The notes below the pieces were generated by a model, which worked only from the letters and a program-made list of their open reading frames with translations, was not told where the DNA came from and searched no databases. 64,000 bases of DNA from JAHECE01 sp963780675 (GTDB lineage Bacteria; Actinomycetota; Actinomycetes; Actinomycetales; JAHECE01), in assembly GCA_963780675.1 (NCBI GenBank), contig CAWACR010000003.1, forward strand, positions 248,001-312,000, given 5' to 3'. This document shows, piece by piece, positions 28,840 to 39,327 of the stretch; within the stretch, counting starts at the first letter, position 1, and each line of letters opens with the position of its first letter. The position numbers were made by a program, and so were the translations under genes.

Positions 28840-30810
28840 ATGACAGTCGACAGGACGACGCGGCCGCTCGACCAGCGGCCGGCCTCCGTGGCCCCGCGAC
28901 CCGCCGCACGGCCCGGCCCACGGCCCGACCCACGGCCCGACCGTGAGGCCCGGATCACAGGCCTCGACGGACTGCGTGCGTTCGCCGTCGCCGCCGTGCT
29001 GGCCTTCCACCTCCACCCCGACTCCCTGCCGGGCGGATTCCTCGGCGTCGACGTCTTCTTCGTCGTCTCCGGCTTCCTCATCACCACTCTCCTCCTGCGC
29101 GAGATCCGCGCGACCGGCCGGGTCCATCTCGGTGCCTTCTGGACCCGGCGGGCGCGCAGGTTGCTGCCGGCGCTCGTGGTCGTCGTCCTCGTCGGTGTGT
29201 CGGCGGCACGGCTCGTCGGCGGGGACCTGGTGGTCGACATCGACCGACAGGTGGCCGGCGCACTGACCTTCAGCACGAACTGGCGTGAGATCGCCGCGGG
29301 ATCGTCCTACTTCACCGACACCGCGCCCCTGCTCCTCGTGACGTTCTGGTCGCTTGCGGTGGAGGAACAGTTCTACCTGGTCTGGCCCGTCGCGCTGGTG
29401 GTCCTCCTCGCGACGGTCCGGAGCCGACGGCGCAGGGTCGCCGTCCCGCTCATCCTGGCGGTCGCCTCCGCGGTCGCCATGGCCGTCTTGATGGTTCCCG
29501 GCGAGGACCCGACCCGCGTCTACTACGGCACGGATACGCACGCCTTCGGTCTCATGATCGGCGTCTGTCTCGCGCTCGCCTTCGCAGGTGTCGGCGGGGG
29601 TTCCCCGTGGTCGAGCCCCGGCCGGATGCGGTGGAGGACGCCGGCCGGGATCGTCGGACTCGGCGTCCTCGCACTTCTCGCTCTGACCCTCCACGAGGGC
29701 TCGACCTTCACGTACCGGGGCGGGCTGCTCCTCGCGTCGCTCGCTACCGCCGTCGTCATCGCGGCGCTCCTCGGCGGGAAGAGCGCGCTCGTCGCAGCCC
29801 TGGAGTGGCGGCCGCTCGTGTGGGTGGGGCGTCGCTCGTACGGGATCTACCTCTGGCACTGGCCGGTGGTGCTCGTGGTCGCGGCCGTCCTGCCCGCGGC
29901 CGCGCCGGACTCTGCGGCGGCGTGGCTCGGCCGTGGCGTCGCGCTCGCCCTCACCCTCGCCCTTGCTGCCGCGAGCTTCCGCCTGGTCGAGGAGCCGGTT
30001 CGTCGACTGGGCTTCCGGGAGTCCGCGCGGCGGATCCAGGCCGCGCTGGCTGTGCCGTGGCATGTCGCGCGCGGTCCTCGCCTGGTGGCCGGCCTCGCCG
30101 TCGTCCTCGTCGCCACCACCGCCGTCGCGGTGGCGACGGCCCCTGACCAGTCGGCCACCGAGCGTGCGATCGAGGCCGGAGAGGCCGCTCTGGCCGCGGA
30201 CGGCGCGGCTGTCGCAGCCGAGGCGCTGGGCGCCGACTTCAGCGCACCTGCGGGTGAGGACATCACGGCCTTCGGTGACTCGATCATGGTCACGAGCCTC
30301 GGCGGGCTCAACACCCGGTTCCCGGGCATCGACATCCGGGCGAAGTCGATCCGCCAGTGGCCCGAGGGCGCCCAGGTGGTCCGCGACGCCCTCGACGCCG
30401 GGACGGTGCGGCGCGCCGTCGTGCTCGGGTACGGAACGAACGCGGGCGTCCGTGACCCCGGACTCGTCCGGGGCGTGATCGAGGACCTCGGCCCCCGCCG
30501 GATGATCGTGCTGGTCAACGTCTACCAGTACAGCCACTGGGTGCCGGACACGAACGCCACCCTCGCTGCCATCGCCGAGGAGTACGACAACGTGGTCCTC
30601 GCGGACTGGCACGGCGCCATCGGGGCGCGGACCGACCTCCTCCAGTCGGACCAGATCCACCCCGGCGTCGAGGGTGGGCACCTCTACGCCGACGTGGTCG
30701 CGCGCGCGTTCGAGGACCTCGCGGCCCGGCTCGGCGCCCCGGACGGCGACTCCCCGGAGGCCGGCTCCCCGGGCGGCGACGCCGATGCCGCGACGGCGCC
30801 TGGCGCGTGA
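28840..30810 (+). CDS. OatA-like membrane acyltransferase with SGNH domain
   Basis: Protein of 656 residues that probably O-acetylates a cell-wall or surface polysaccharide. The acyltransferase-3 domain (GLDGLRAFAVAAVLAFHLHPD ... GFLGVDVFFVVSGFLITTLLL ... FWSLAVEEQFYLVWP) spans about ten membrane helices to residue ~430. The extracytoplasmic C-terminal SGNH-like domain has the GDS nucleophile block (DITAFGDSIMV), GYGTNAG and the DQIHPG Asp-His pair. The N-terminus is Arg/Pro-rich (PRPAARPGPRPDPRPDR). The stop is inside a 24-bp tandem repeat. Confidence 0.87.
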   Translation: MTVDRTTRPLDQRPASVAPRPAARPGPRPDPRPDREARITGLDGLRAFAVAAVLAFHLHPDSLPGGFLGVDVFFVVSGFLITTLLLREIRATGRVHLGAFWTRRARRLLPALVVVVLVGVSAARLVGGDLVVDIDRQVAGALTFSTNWREIAAGSSYFTDTAPLLLVTFWSLAVEEQFYLVWPVALVVLLATVRSRRRRVAVPLILAVASAVAMAVLMVPGEDPTRVYYGTDTHAFGLMIGVCLALAFAGVGGGSPWSSPGRMRWRTPAGIVGLGVLALLALTLHEGSTFTYRGGLLLASLATAVVIAALLGGKSALVAALEWRPLVWVGRRSYGIYLWHWPVVLVVAAVLPAAAPDSAAAWLGRGVALALTLALAAASFRLVEEPVRRLGFRESARRIQAALAVPWHVARGPRLVAGLAVVLVATTAVAVATAPDQSATERAIEAGEAALAADGAAVAAEALGADFSAPAGEDITAFGDSIMVTSLGGLNTRFPGIDIRAKSIRQWPEGAQVVRDALDAGTVRRAVVLGYGTNAGVRDPGLVRGVIEDLGPRRMIVLVNVYQYSHWVPDTNATLAAIAEEYDNVVLADWHGAIGARTDLLQSDQIHPGVEGGHLYADVVARAFEDLAARLGAPDGDSPEAGSPGGDADAATAPGA

Positions 30811-30847
30811 GACCCGACGGCGCCTGGCGCGTGAGACCCGACGGCGC
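30792..30847. repeat. 24-bp tandem repeat spanning the acyltransferase stop
   Basis: The unit gacggcgcctggcgcgtgag plus accc is perfect at 30792-30815 and 30816-30839, and the first 8 bases recur to 30847. The stop codon of the preceding gene lies within the first copy, so the second copy is non-coding. Confidence 0.85.
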
Positions 30848-31026
30848 GAGCGTGGGATCCGCCGAGGCCGACGCCTGAGGCGGCCCGTCCAAGCCCCGAT
30901 AGCCCATCGTCGTCTCGGGGCGCTGGTGCGAAGGTCCCGCATGTCGAGTCGTGTCACACGGCGCGGCTACCATCGCCCGAGCGACCTGCCCGCCTCGGGC
31001 GTCGCGGGGAACGACGAGGAGCGCAC

Positions 31027-32214
31027 GTGGACCTGTACGAGTACCAGGCCCGGGACCTGTTCGAGGCGCACGGCGTACCCGTGCTGCGAGGGGTCGTGGC
31101 CGAGACTCCCGCCGAGGCGCGGGCCGCGGCCGCTGAGCTGCTCCCGGCCGACGGCGGCGTCGTCGTCGTGAAGGCCCAGGTCAAGACGGGCGGACGCGGC
31201 AAGGCGGGCGGTGTCAAGATCGCCCGCTCGCCCGAGGAGGCAGAGGCCGCCGCCGCGGCGATCCTCGGGATGGACATCAAGGGTCACACCGTCCGGCGGG
31301 TGATGGTCGCCGAGGGTGCCAGGATCGCCGAGGAGTACTACGTCTCGATCCTGCTCGACCGCTCCGAGCGTCGGTACCTCGCGATGGCCAGCGTCGAGGG
31401 CGGCATGGAGATCGAGCAGCTCGCCGTCGAGCGGCCCGAGGCACTCGCCCGCGTCGGCGTCGACCCCCTCGTGGGCGTCGACGCGGCGAAGGCGGCGGAG
31501 ATCGTCGCGGCCGCCGGGTTCCCCGAGGACGTGGCCCCCGGGGTCACGGACGTCCTCCTGCGGCTCTGGGACACCTTCCGCGCCGAGGACGCGACCCTCG
31601 TCGAGGTCAACCCCCTCGTCCGCACCGCCGACGGCGCGATCATCGCCCTGGACGGCAAGGTCACCCTGGACGACAACGCCGACTTCAGGCACCCCGCCCA
31701 CGCCGCCCTCGCCGACGCCTCGAGCGCCGACCCGCTCGAGGCAAAGGCCAAGGCCGCGGGCCTGAACTACGTCAAGCTCGACGGCGAGGTCGGGATCATC
31801 GGCAACGGCGCCGGTCTGGTCATGAGCACGCTCGACGTCGTCGCGTACGCCGGCGAGGCCCACGGCGGCGTCAGGCCGGCGAACTTCCTCGACATCGGCG
31901 GCGGCGCGTCCGCCGAGGTCATGGCCGCGGGCCTGGACGTGATCATCAACGACCCGCAGGTGCGGTCGGTGTTCGTCAACGTCTTCGGCGGCATCACCGC
32001 GTGCGACGCCGTCGCCAACGGCATCGTCTCGGCGCTCGCGATGCTCGGCGAGAAGGAGACCAAGCCGCTCGTGGTGCGTCTCGACGGCAACAACGTGGAC
32101 GAGGGGCGTCGCATCCTCCGCGAGGCCGACCACCCGCACGTCATCCTCGCCGACACCATGGACGGCGGCGCGGACAAGGCGGCCGAGCTGGCGTTCGCCG
32201 CCGCCTCGGCCTGA
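31027..32214 (+). CDS. sucC: Succinyl-CoA synthetase beta subunit
   Basis: ADP-forming succinyl-CoA ligase subunit of 395 residues (TCA cycle). The ATP-grasp N-terminus MDLYEYQARDLFEAHGVPV, KAQVKTGGRGKAGGVK, EVNPLV and the C-terminal GGASAEVMAAGLD and VFVNVFGGITACD are intact. GTG start with gagg upstream. It forms an operon with sucD after a 109-base gap. Confidence 0.96.
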   Translation: MDLYEYQARDLFEAHGVPVLRGVVAETPAEARAAAAELLPADGGVVVVKAQVKTGGRGKAGGVKIARSPEEAEAAAAAILGMDIKGHTVRRVMVAEGARIAEEYYVSILLDRSERRYLAMASVEGGMEIEQLAVERPEALARVGVDPLVGVDAAKAAEIVAAAGFPEDVAPGVTDVLLRLWDTFRAEDATLVEVNPLVRTADGAIIALDGKVTLDDNADFRHPAHAALADASSADPLEAKAKAAGLNYVKLDGEVGIIGNGAGLVMSTLDVVAYAGEAHGGVRPANFLDIGGGASAEVMAAGLDVIINDPQVRSVFVNVFGGITACDAVANGIVSALAMLGEKETKPLVVRLDGNNVDEGRRILREADHPHVILADTMDGGADKAAELAFAAASA

Positions 32215-32323
32215 GGCTCGCCCCCTGTAGGCCTCACCCTGCCCGGGCGTGCGCGCTCAGGGCGAACCACGCACCACCCGACCTCCGGCCCACCCCCGGC
32301 GCGACACGAAAGGCCGTGAACTC

Positions 32324-33220
32324 ATGGCGATCTTCCTCGACGAGACCTCGAAGGTCATCGTCCAGGGCATGACGGGCTCCGAGGGCCAGAAGCACACGCG
32401 GCGCATGCTCGCGGGCGGCACGGCCGTCGTCGGCGGAGTGAACCCGCGCAAGGCGGGGACGGCCGTGGAGTTCGACCTGCCCGGCGCTGCGGAGCCGGTC
32501 TCCGTGCCCGTCTTCGGCTCGGTGGCCGACGCCGTCGCCGCCACGGGCGCCGACGTCTCTGTGGTCTTCGTGCCGCCGGCCTTCACCAAGGCCGCCGTCG
32601 TGGAGGCCGTCGACGCCGGGGTGCCCCTCGTCGTGATCATCACCGAGGGCGTCCCGGTGGCCGACACGGCGGAGTTCTTCAGCTACGCCCAGGCCAAGGG
32701 CGTGCGCCTCATCGGCCCGAACTGCCCGGGGATCATCAGCCCCGGGAAGTCCAACGTGGGGATCATCCCCGGGGACATCGCCGGCCCCGGGCCGATCGGA
32801 CTCGTCTCGAAGTCCGGGACGCTGACGTATCAGATGATGTACGAGCTGCGGGACCTCGGCTTCAGCACCGCGATCGGCATCGGCGGCGACCCGATCATCG
32901 GGACCACGCACATCGACGCGCTCGCCGCGTTCGAGGCCGATGCCCAGACCGAGGTGATCGTCGTCATCGGCGAGATCGGCGGTGACGCCGAGGAGCGCGC
33001 CGCGGCCTATGTGCGGGCCCACGTGACCAAGCCCGTGGTCGGCTATGTCGCGGGCTTCACCGCGCCCGAGGGCAAGACCATGGGCCACGCCGGCGCCATC
33101 GTCTCCGGCTCCTCCGGCACGGCCCAGGCCAAGAAGGAAGCGCTCGAGGCCGCGGGCGTGGCGGTCGGCAAGACCCCCAGCGCCACCGCGTCCCTGGTCC
33201 GGGCCCTGCTCACCCGCTGA
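32324..33220 (+). CDS. sucD: Succinyl-CoA synthetase alpha subunit
   Basis: Protein of 298 residues carrying the CoA-binding Rossmann fold (VIVQGMTGSEGQKHTRRML ... GGVNPRKAGT), the IGPNCPGII stretch and the phosphorylated active-site His in KTMGHAGAIVSG near residue 250. ATG 32324 gives the canonical N-terminus MAIFLDETSKVIVQG; the ribosome-binding site is weak (gaaagg). Confidence 0.96.
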   Translation: MAIFLDETSKVIVQGMTGSEGQKHTRRMLAGGTAVVGGVNPRKAGTAVEFDLPGAAEPVSVPVFGSVADAVAATGADVSVVFVPPAFTKAAVVEAVDAGVPLVVIITEGVPVADTAEFFSYAQAKGVRLIGPNCPGIISPGKSNVGIIPGDIAGPGPIGLVSKSGTLTYQMMYELRDLGFSTAIGIGGDPIIGTTHIDALAAFEADAQTEVIVVIGEIGGDAEERAAAYVRAHVTKPVVGYVAGFTAPEGKTMGHAGAIVSGSSGTAQAKKEALEAAGVAVGKTPSATASLVRALLTR

Positions 33221-33238
33221 GGCTCCTCGCCCGGAACC

Positions 33239-33268
33239 GGGTGGTCCGTCCTCAGGGGCGGGCCACCC
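33239..33268 (+). terminator. Hairpin after sucCD
   Basis: A 9-bp stem (33239-33247 with 33260-33268, one G-U pair) with a 12-base loop lies 18 bases after the sucD stop. It probably ends the sucCD transcript. Confidence 0.5.
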
Positions 33269-33315
33269 CAGGGAGCCGGGCAGCCCCGAGGCTCCGACAC
33301 GCCGAGCCCGGACCG

Positions 33316-33344
33316 CATGGTCCGGCCTCTCGGGCCCGACCATG
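33316..33344 (+). promoter_or_regulatory. Hairpin just before the DUF6350 start
   Basis: Arms 33316-33327 and 33333-33344 pair over 12 positions with one mismatch and a 5-base loop. The right arm contains a possible ATG (33342), leaving ATG 33351 just outside the stem. It could be a second terminator for sucCD or could limit access of ribosomes to the next gene. Confidence 0.45.
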
Positions 33345-33350
33345 GGTCCG

Positions 33351-34703
33351 ATGAGCATCACCTCTCGCGAGCGACCCTCCGCCCGTTCGGCCGAGGCCGC
33401 CGACGCCACCCGAGTCATCGTGGCCGACGACGACGCCCGTGCGGGCGCGACGTCACGGCTCGCCGACGCCGTGCACGCCCTGCCCGACGGAACCCTGCGC
33501 GCCGCCGGGGCCGGAGTCGAGGCCGGCGTCCTCACCTGGCTCTGCGCCGTGGTGCCGGCCGTCGCCGCCTATGTCGCCACCGCCGCGCTGCCGGCGCTGG
33601 GCGAGGCCACGTGGGTCCAGGCGGCCGCCGCCGGCACGGTGGTCTGGCGGCTCGCGCACGGCGCCACGGTGGAACTCGCCGGCACGACCGTCGGCCTCGC
33701 GCCGCTCGGGCTCTCCCTGCTCGCCGGTGCCCTCGTGACCTTCGCCCTGCGCCGGGCTCAGGTGCTCACCTGGGCAGGCGTGGCGGCGACGGTCGTCGGC
33801 TACGTGGGGGCCGCCGCGGTGCTCGGGCTCGTGGGCCCCCCGGGTGCTCGCGGAGCGAGTGAGGTCCTCGCGGGAGCGGCCGTGATCTCCCTCGTCGGCG
33901 GCGTCGTCGCGGTCCGGCGGGGGCGCGGCGCGCTCCCGCCGGTCACCGGAGCCGCACGGGCCTGGCTCGACAGGGTTCCCGGTGCCGTCCTGACCGCTGT
34001 GACGGTCGGTCTGCGGGCCGCCGGTCTCCTCCTCGGCGGCCTGCTCGGCCTGGGCGTCGTCCTCACGGTGGTCTCCCTCGTTGCCAACCACGCGGGGTTC
34101 TCTGCCCGGCTCGCCGATCTCAGGATCGACGGTCTGTCGACCGGGATGCTCATGCTCGCGTCGGTGTTCCTCCTCCCCACCCTCGTGGTGTGGGCCGTGG
34201 CCTGGGTGACGGGCCCGGGCTTCGTCGTCGGGGACGGGACCCTCTACGCCCCGGGCGACGTGGTCGTCGGTCCGGTTCCCGCCCTCCCGGCCCTCGCCGG
34301 CCTCCCGGCCCCGGGCACGGTCGCCGCGGACGTCGCGTGGGCGCCGCTCGCCGTCGTGGCCCTCGGGCTGGGCGTCGGCTGGTGGGTGCACCGCCGCCTG
34401 TCCCGACCCCGGCCCCCGCACCGCGTGTGGGTCCACGTGGCCGCGGGTCTGGTCGGGGTCCTCGGGTGCGTGGCCGTGGTCTGGCTTCTCACCACCGCCG
34501 CGAGCGGGTCGGTGGGCCCGGGAACCATGACGCAGGTGGGGCCCGACCCGTCGGCCGTCGCCCGGGCGACGGCCCTGGAGGTGGGGCTGGGTGTCACGAC
34601 GATGGTGGTCCTCGCCCACCCGAGCGTGATCGCGCGCGCCCGACGGGGGCTCGGGAGGGTGGTCACCGCCACCCGGCAGGCCGTCAGGGCTCGGACGGAC
34701 TGA
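33351..34703 (+). CDS. DUF6350 polytopic membrane protein
   Basis: Protein of 450 residues with about nine to ten membrane helices (for example LTWLCAVVPAVAAYVATAAL, LGLSLLAGALVTFAL, AGLLLGGLLGLGVVLTVVSL, MLMLASVFLLPTLVVWAVAW, VWVHVAAGLVGVLGCVAVVW). This family sits between sucCD and purN/purH in many actinobacteria; its role is unknown. The start is uncertain: ATG 33342 and 33351 are in frame, and the hairpin over 33342 favours 33351. The 3' end overlaps the convergent next gene by 20 bases. Confidence 0.75.
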   Translation: MSITSRERPSARSAEAADATRVIVADDDARAGATSRLADAVHALPDGTLRAAGAGVEAGVLTWLCAVVPAVAAYVATAALPALGEATWVQAAAAGTVVWRLAHGATVELAGTTVGLAPLGLSLLAGALVTFALRRAQVLTWAGVAATVVGYVGAAAVLGLVGPPGARGASEVLAGAAVISLVGGVVAVRRGRGALPPVTGAARAWLDRVPGAVLTAVTVGLRAAGLLLGGLLGLGVVLTVVSLVANHAGFSARLADLRIDGLSTGMLMLASVFLLPTLVVWAVAWVTGPGFVVGDGTLYAPGDVVVGPVPALPALAGLPAPGTVAADVAWAPLAVVALGLGVGWWVHRRLSRPRPPHRVWVHVAAGLVGVLGCVAVVWLLTTAASGSVGPGTMTQVGPDPSAVARATALEVGLGVTTMVVLAHPSVIARARRGLGRVVTATRQAVRARTD

Positions 34704-35310
34704 GTCGCTCCTCGACGGACTGTCGGTACTCGGCCTCGCACTGCTCGCGGGCGGACAGCGTGATCGCCCGGTCGAGGCAGTCCTGACGGGCCTGCTGGAT
34801 GGGCCACGTCGCGATCACCGAGAGGGACGAGACCAGGAACACCGCGCACACGGCGAGTCCCACCGTGACCACGGGGAGCAGGCGACGGCGTGCACTCGAC
34901 CGGATCACGGCCCGCAGCGCGCTGATGCCGCTCACCAGGGCGGCGAGGCAGACGACGGTCCCGAGCACCTGCCACGGCAGGGGGAGGGCGGTCGCGAGGA
35001 TCGCCCCGAGCGAGAGGGCGCCGAAGCCCCGAACACGACGGACGGCGAGCGCCACGTCCGCGGGGATCTGAGGCGCTCCGTCCGACGGCGCGGGGTGTGC
35101 GGGACCGGACGGTCCGCGGGGCGCTCCGCGGCGCTGCGGGCGTGAGGCGACCTCCGCCGGTGGCAAGGGGGTCTCGGGTGCAGGCCGGGGGGGCTCGGCC
35201 GCGGGCCGCGGCGGCCCGCCGCGTGAGGGCCGAGGCCCGCCCGGTTCCTGCCCCGTTCCTGGGGTCTTCGGCCGGGATCCGGGCGGGGGCGGTGCGTAGG
35301 GGTTGCTCAT
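34684..35310 (-). CDS. Proline-rich two-helix membrane protein
   Basis: Protein of 208 residues. Residues 1-80 are dominated by Pro/Arg/Gly (MSNPYAPPPPGSRPKTPG), followed by helix 1 (FGALSLGAILATALPLPW) running into helix 2 (VLGTVVCLAALVSGISAL), an Arg patch, and helix 3 (LLPVVTVGLAVCAVFLVSSL). The C-terminal 40 residues contain two Cys (QARQDCLDRAITLSAREQC) that could form a disulfide outside the membrane. I do not recognise a named family. A long cytoplasmic Pro-rich tail before hydrophobic helices is common in actinobacterial envelope proteins. Confidence 0.65.
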   Translation of the reverse strand: MSNPYAPPPPGSRPKTPGTGQEPGGPRPSRGGPPRPAAEPPRPAPETPLPPAEVASRPQRRGAPRGPSGPAHPAPSDGAPQIPADVALAVRRVRGFGALSLGAILATALPLPWQVLGTVVCLAALVSGISALRAVIRSSARRRLLPVVTVGLAVCAVFLVSSLSVIATWPIQQARQDCLDRAITLSAREQCEAEYRQSVEERLSPSEP

Positions 35311-35480
35311 CCCGACCTCCCTTCGCGCTGCGGGCCCGTCGCTGTCGCGGACCGTCCGGTGTCCATTGTCCTCGGGCGAGGCGACTCCCGGTGACGGGCC
35401 CGAGGCGACGGGTGCCGCGGGGCGCGACGGGATGCCGGGCGGAGGCCCACCCGGTCGGGGGCAGCACTAGGCTCGCCTGC

Positions 35481-36092
35481 GTGTCCACGCCGAAGCGCGC
35501 CGTCGTCCTTCTCTCCGGCGTGGGGTCTACCTGCGCCGCGCTGCTCGCTGCCCAGACCGACCCGGTCTTCGGGTTGCGGATCGTCGCGGTGGGCTCCGAC
35601 AACCCGGAAGCCGCCGGCCTGACCCACGCCCGCGAGGCCGGAGTGCCGACGTTCACCGTCGCGCCCCGGGACTTCGGGGACCGGGCGGCCTGGGACGAGG
35701 CCCTGACACGGGTGATCGGCACCTTCTCGCCCGACCTGATCCTGTGCGCCGGCTTCATGCGGATCCTCGGCCCGACGTTCCTGCAGCAGTACGAGGGCCG
35801 CACGGTCAACACCCATCCCGCGCTGCTGCCGGCCTTCCCGGGTGCCCACGCCGTCCGCGACGCGCTCGCCTACGGCGTCAAGGTGACGGGCTGCACCGTG
35901 CACCTCGTCGACGCCGGGGTCGACACCGGCCCCGTCCTCGCGCAGGCCGCGGTCGAGGTCCTGCCCCGCGACGACGAGGCGAGCCTGCACGCCCGGATCA
36001 AGCTGGTCGAGCGGGACCTCCTGGTCGAGACCGTCGGACGGATGGCCCGGCACGGCTGGCGCGTCGACGGGCGCCACGTCCACATCAGCTGA
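35481..36092 (+). CDS. purN: Phosphoribosylglycinamide formyltransferase
   Basis: Protein of 203 residues using 10-formyl-THF to formylate GAR in purine synthesis. Catalytic Asn and His lie in VNTHPALLPAFPGAH and the Asp in VDAGVDTGPVLAQ. The phosphate loop reads SGVGSTCAAL rather than the common GSNLQAL, a position that varies in actinobacteria. GTG 35481 fits the family N-terminus although the frame is open upstream. It is followed by a ZTP riboswitch and purH. Confidence 0.94.
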   Translation: MSTPKRAVVLLSGVGSTCAALLAAQTDPVFGLRIVAVGSDNPEAAGLTHAREAGVPTFTVAPRDFGDRAAWDEALTRVIGTFSPDLILCAGFMRILGPTFLQQYEGRTVNTHPALLPAFPGAHAVRDALAYGVKVTGCTVHLVDAGVDTGPVLAQAAVEVLPRDDEASLHARIKLVERDLLVETVGRMARHGWRVDGRHVHIS

Positions 36093-36138
36093 TCGCCACC
36101 CGGTCCGGCCGCCACATCCACGGTGGCTACCATGGTCC

Positions 36139-36222
36139 TGGCCGTGACTGGCGACGTCGGGTGGAGCTCACCACCGGGGAGCGGCCGAGGGGCCTCGCCG
36201 CACACCGTCCGCCTGGGTGTGC
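36139..36222 (+). ncRNA. ZTP (pfl) riboswitch upstream of purH
   Basis: The conserved core is visible: cgtgactggcg (36143-36153), a hairpin ggtggagctcaccacc (36160-36175), ggggagcgg (36176-36184) and, after a variable arm, ccgcctgggtg (36209-36219). The stem gccg (36141-36144) pairs with cggc (36182-36185). This is the ZTP-sensing motif found before purH, glyA and folD. It lies 53 bases before the purH ATG, so binding of ZMP/ZTP should increase purH expression. Confidence 0.88.
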
Positions 36223-36274
36223 GCGACCGCAGGTGCGAGGATCTCGCGCCGCCGTTCGCGACGAGGAGAGAGCC

Positions 36275-37897
<1,623 letters not shown>

Positions 37898-37908
37898 CGG
37901 CCGCCGCC

Positions 37909-37930
37909 GGGGGTCGGGTGACCGACCCCC
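37909..37930. terminator. Hairpin between convergent purH and oxidoreductase genes
   Basis: A perfect 9-bp stem (ggggtcgg core, 37909-37917 with 37922-37930) is capped by a GTGA tetraloop of the stable GNRA type. It lies 12 bases after the purH stop and can serve both converging transcripts. Confidence 0.7.
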
Positions 37931-38005
37931 GACGGCGCGGGCAGGGGAGCGAGCCCGACGGTCCGCCCTGACGGCCGGCCCGCCGTGGGTCCGGAGGAGT
38001 CGGTC

Positions 38006-39301
38006 TCAGCCGCGCCAGGCGTCCCGCAGCGACCGCGTCAGGTCGGCGGCGACCTCGACGTCGATCACCGGCAGCGTGGGGCCACCGAGCATCCGGCGCA
38101 GCGCGCCGACGGCGCGCGGCGCGTCGACCGCCAGCCCGGCGGTCAGGACCGCCTCCGACGGTCGCAGGCCGTCACGCTGCTCGACGTACAGCGCCCCCCA
38201 CTCGCCGGACCGCGGGTCGCCCCGCAGCACGACGCGCTGACCCGGAGCCGGCTGACCGAAGAGGGCGAGCGAGTGGCCGAACTGGGTCGAGAAGGTGTAC
38301 CGCGCGGGGTCGGCGGCCGGCAGGGGGCCGCCGAGCACGTCGCGGGCGAGGAGTGACGGGTCGTGAAGGGCGCTGGCCCAGTGACCGCCCCGGACGAGTC
38401 CGTCGCGCGGCGTGTACCGGTCCGCGCAGTCGCCGACCGCGCGGACGCTCCCCGGCGCGAACCCGTTGCCCTCACTGACCCGGCCGAAGCGGTCGACGGC
38501 GACGGCGCCCCGCGGGCTGAGCGCCAGGGTTCCCTCGAGCCATCCCGTCGCCGGCCTGGCCCCGACCGCCGCGAGCACGACGTCGGCGCCGAACCACCGC
38601 CCGTCGGCGAGGTGGACGCCGTCGGGCCGGACGGACGTGACCCGAGCGCCGAGGTGGAGGTCGACGCCGTTCGCCGCGTACCACGGTGCGGTGAGGGCGC
38701 CCACCTCGGCGCCGAGCTGGCGAGTGAGCGGGGCGTCGGCGGACTCCAGCACGGTGACGTGGACGCCGGCTTCGGCGGCGATCCCGGAGATCTCGGACCC
38801 GATCCAACCGGCGCCGATGCAGACCAGGCGGCTGCCCGGCGTCAGACGTGAGCGCAGCGCCTCGGCGTCGGCGGCCGTGTGGAGCACCGTGGCGCCTTCC
38901 CAGTCGGGCGGGGTCCACGCGCGCGCGCCGCAGGCGAGGACGACGACGTCGGCCGTGAGCTCGTTGCCGCCGCCGAGGTGGAGGCGAACCGCGTCGCCCG
39001 GTGAGTCCCCGGGCGCGATGGCGTGCACCGGCGTCGCGAGCTCGACCCGATCCGCCAGGGCGAAGACGTCGAGGCCCAGCTCGTTCGACAGCCAGGCCGG
39101 CTCGGTCCGGGCGAAGAGCTCCTTCGACAGGGGCGGCCGGTCGTAGGGGGGGAGTCCCTCGGCACCGAGCAGGGTGATCTCGCCCCGGAACCCCGTGTCG
39201 CGCAGGCTTGCCGCGGTCCTCAGCCCGGCAAGGCCGGCCCCGACCACGACCACCTTGCGAAGGGAGCGACGGCTGGCGGTCGAGTCGGCGGGGTCGGACA
39301 C
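38006..39301 (-). CDS. FAD-dependent pyridine nucleotide-disulfide-type oxidoreductase
   Basis: Protein of 431 residues resembling ferredoxin/rubredoxin reductases. The FAD-binding site VVVVGAGLAGLRTAASLR is near residue 16, followed by PPYDRPPLSKELF, NAD(P)-binding CIGAGWIGSEISGIAAEAG near residue 165, and the second FAD motif VRAVGDCADRYTP. The electron partner is not visible nearby. It could serve a cytochrome P450 or another ferredoxin-linked system, but no such gene is in the window. Confidence 0.87.
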   Translation of the reverse strand: MSDPADSTASRRSLRKVVVVGAGLAGLRTAASLRDTGFRGEITLLGAEGLPPYDRPPLSKELFARTEPAWLSNELGLDVFALADRVELATPVHAIAPGDSPGDAVRLHLGGGNELTADVVVLACGARAWTPPDWEGATVLHTAADAEALRSRLTPGSRLVCIGAGWIGSEISGIAAEAGVHVTVLESADAPLTRQLGAEVGALTAPWYAANGVDLHLGARVTSVRPDGVHLADGRWFGADVVLAAVGARPATGWLEGTLALSPRGAVAVDRFGRVSEGNGFAPGSVRAVGDCADRYTPRDGLVRGGHWASALHDPSLLARDVLGGPLPAADPARYTFSTQFGHSLALFGQPAPGQRVVLRGDPRSGEWGALYVEQRDGLRPSEAVLTAGLAVDAPRAVGALRRMLGGPTLPVIDVEVAADLTRSLRDAWRG

Positions 39302-39327
39302 GGGTCAACGGTAGTCTCGACGCCACG

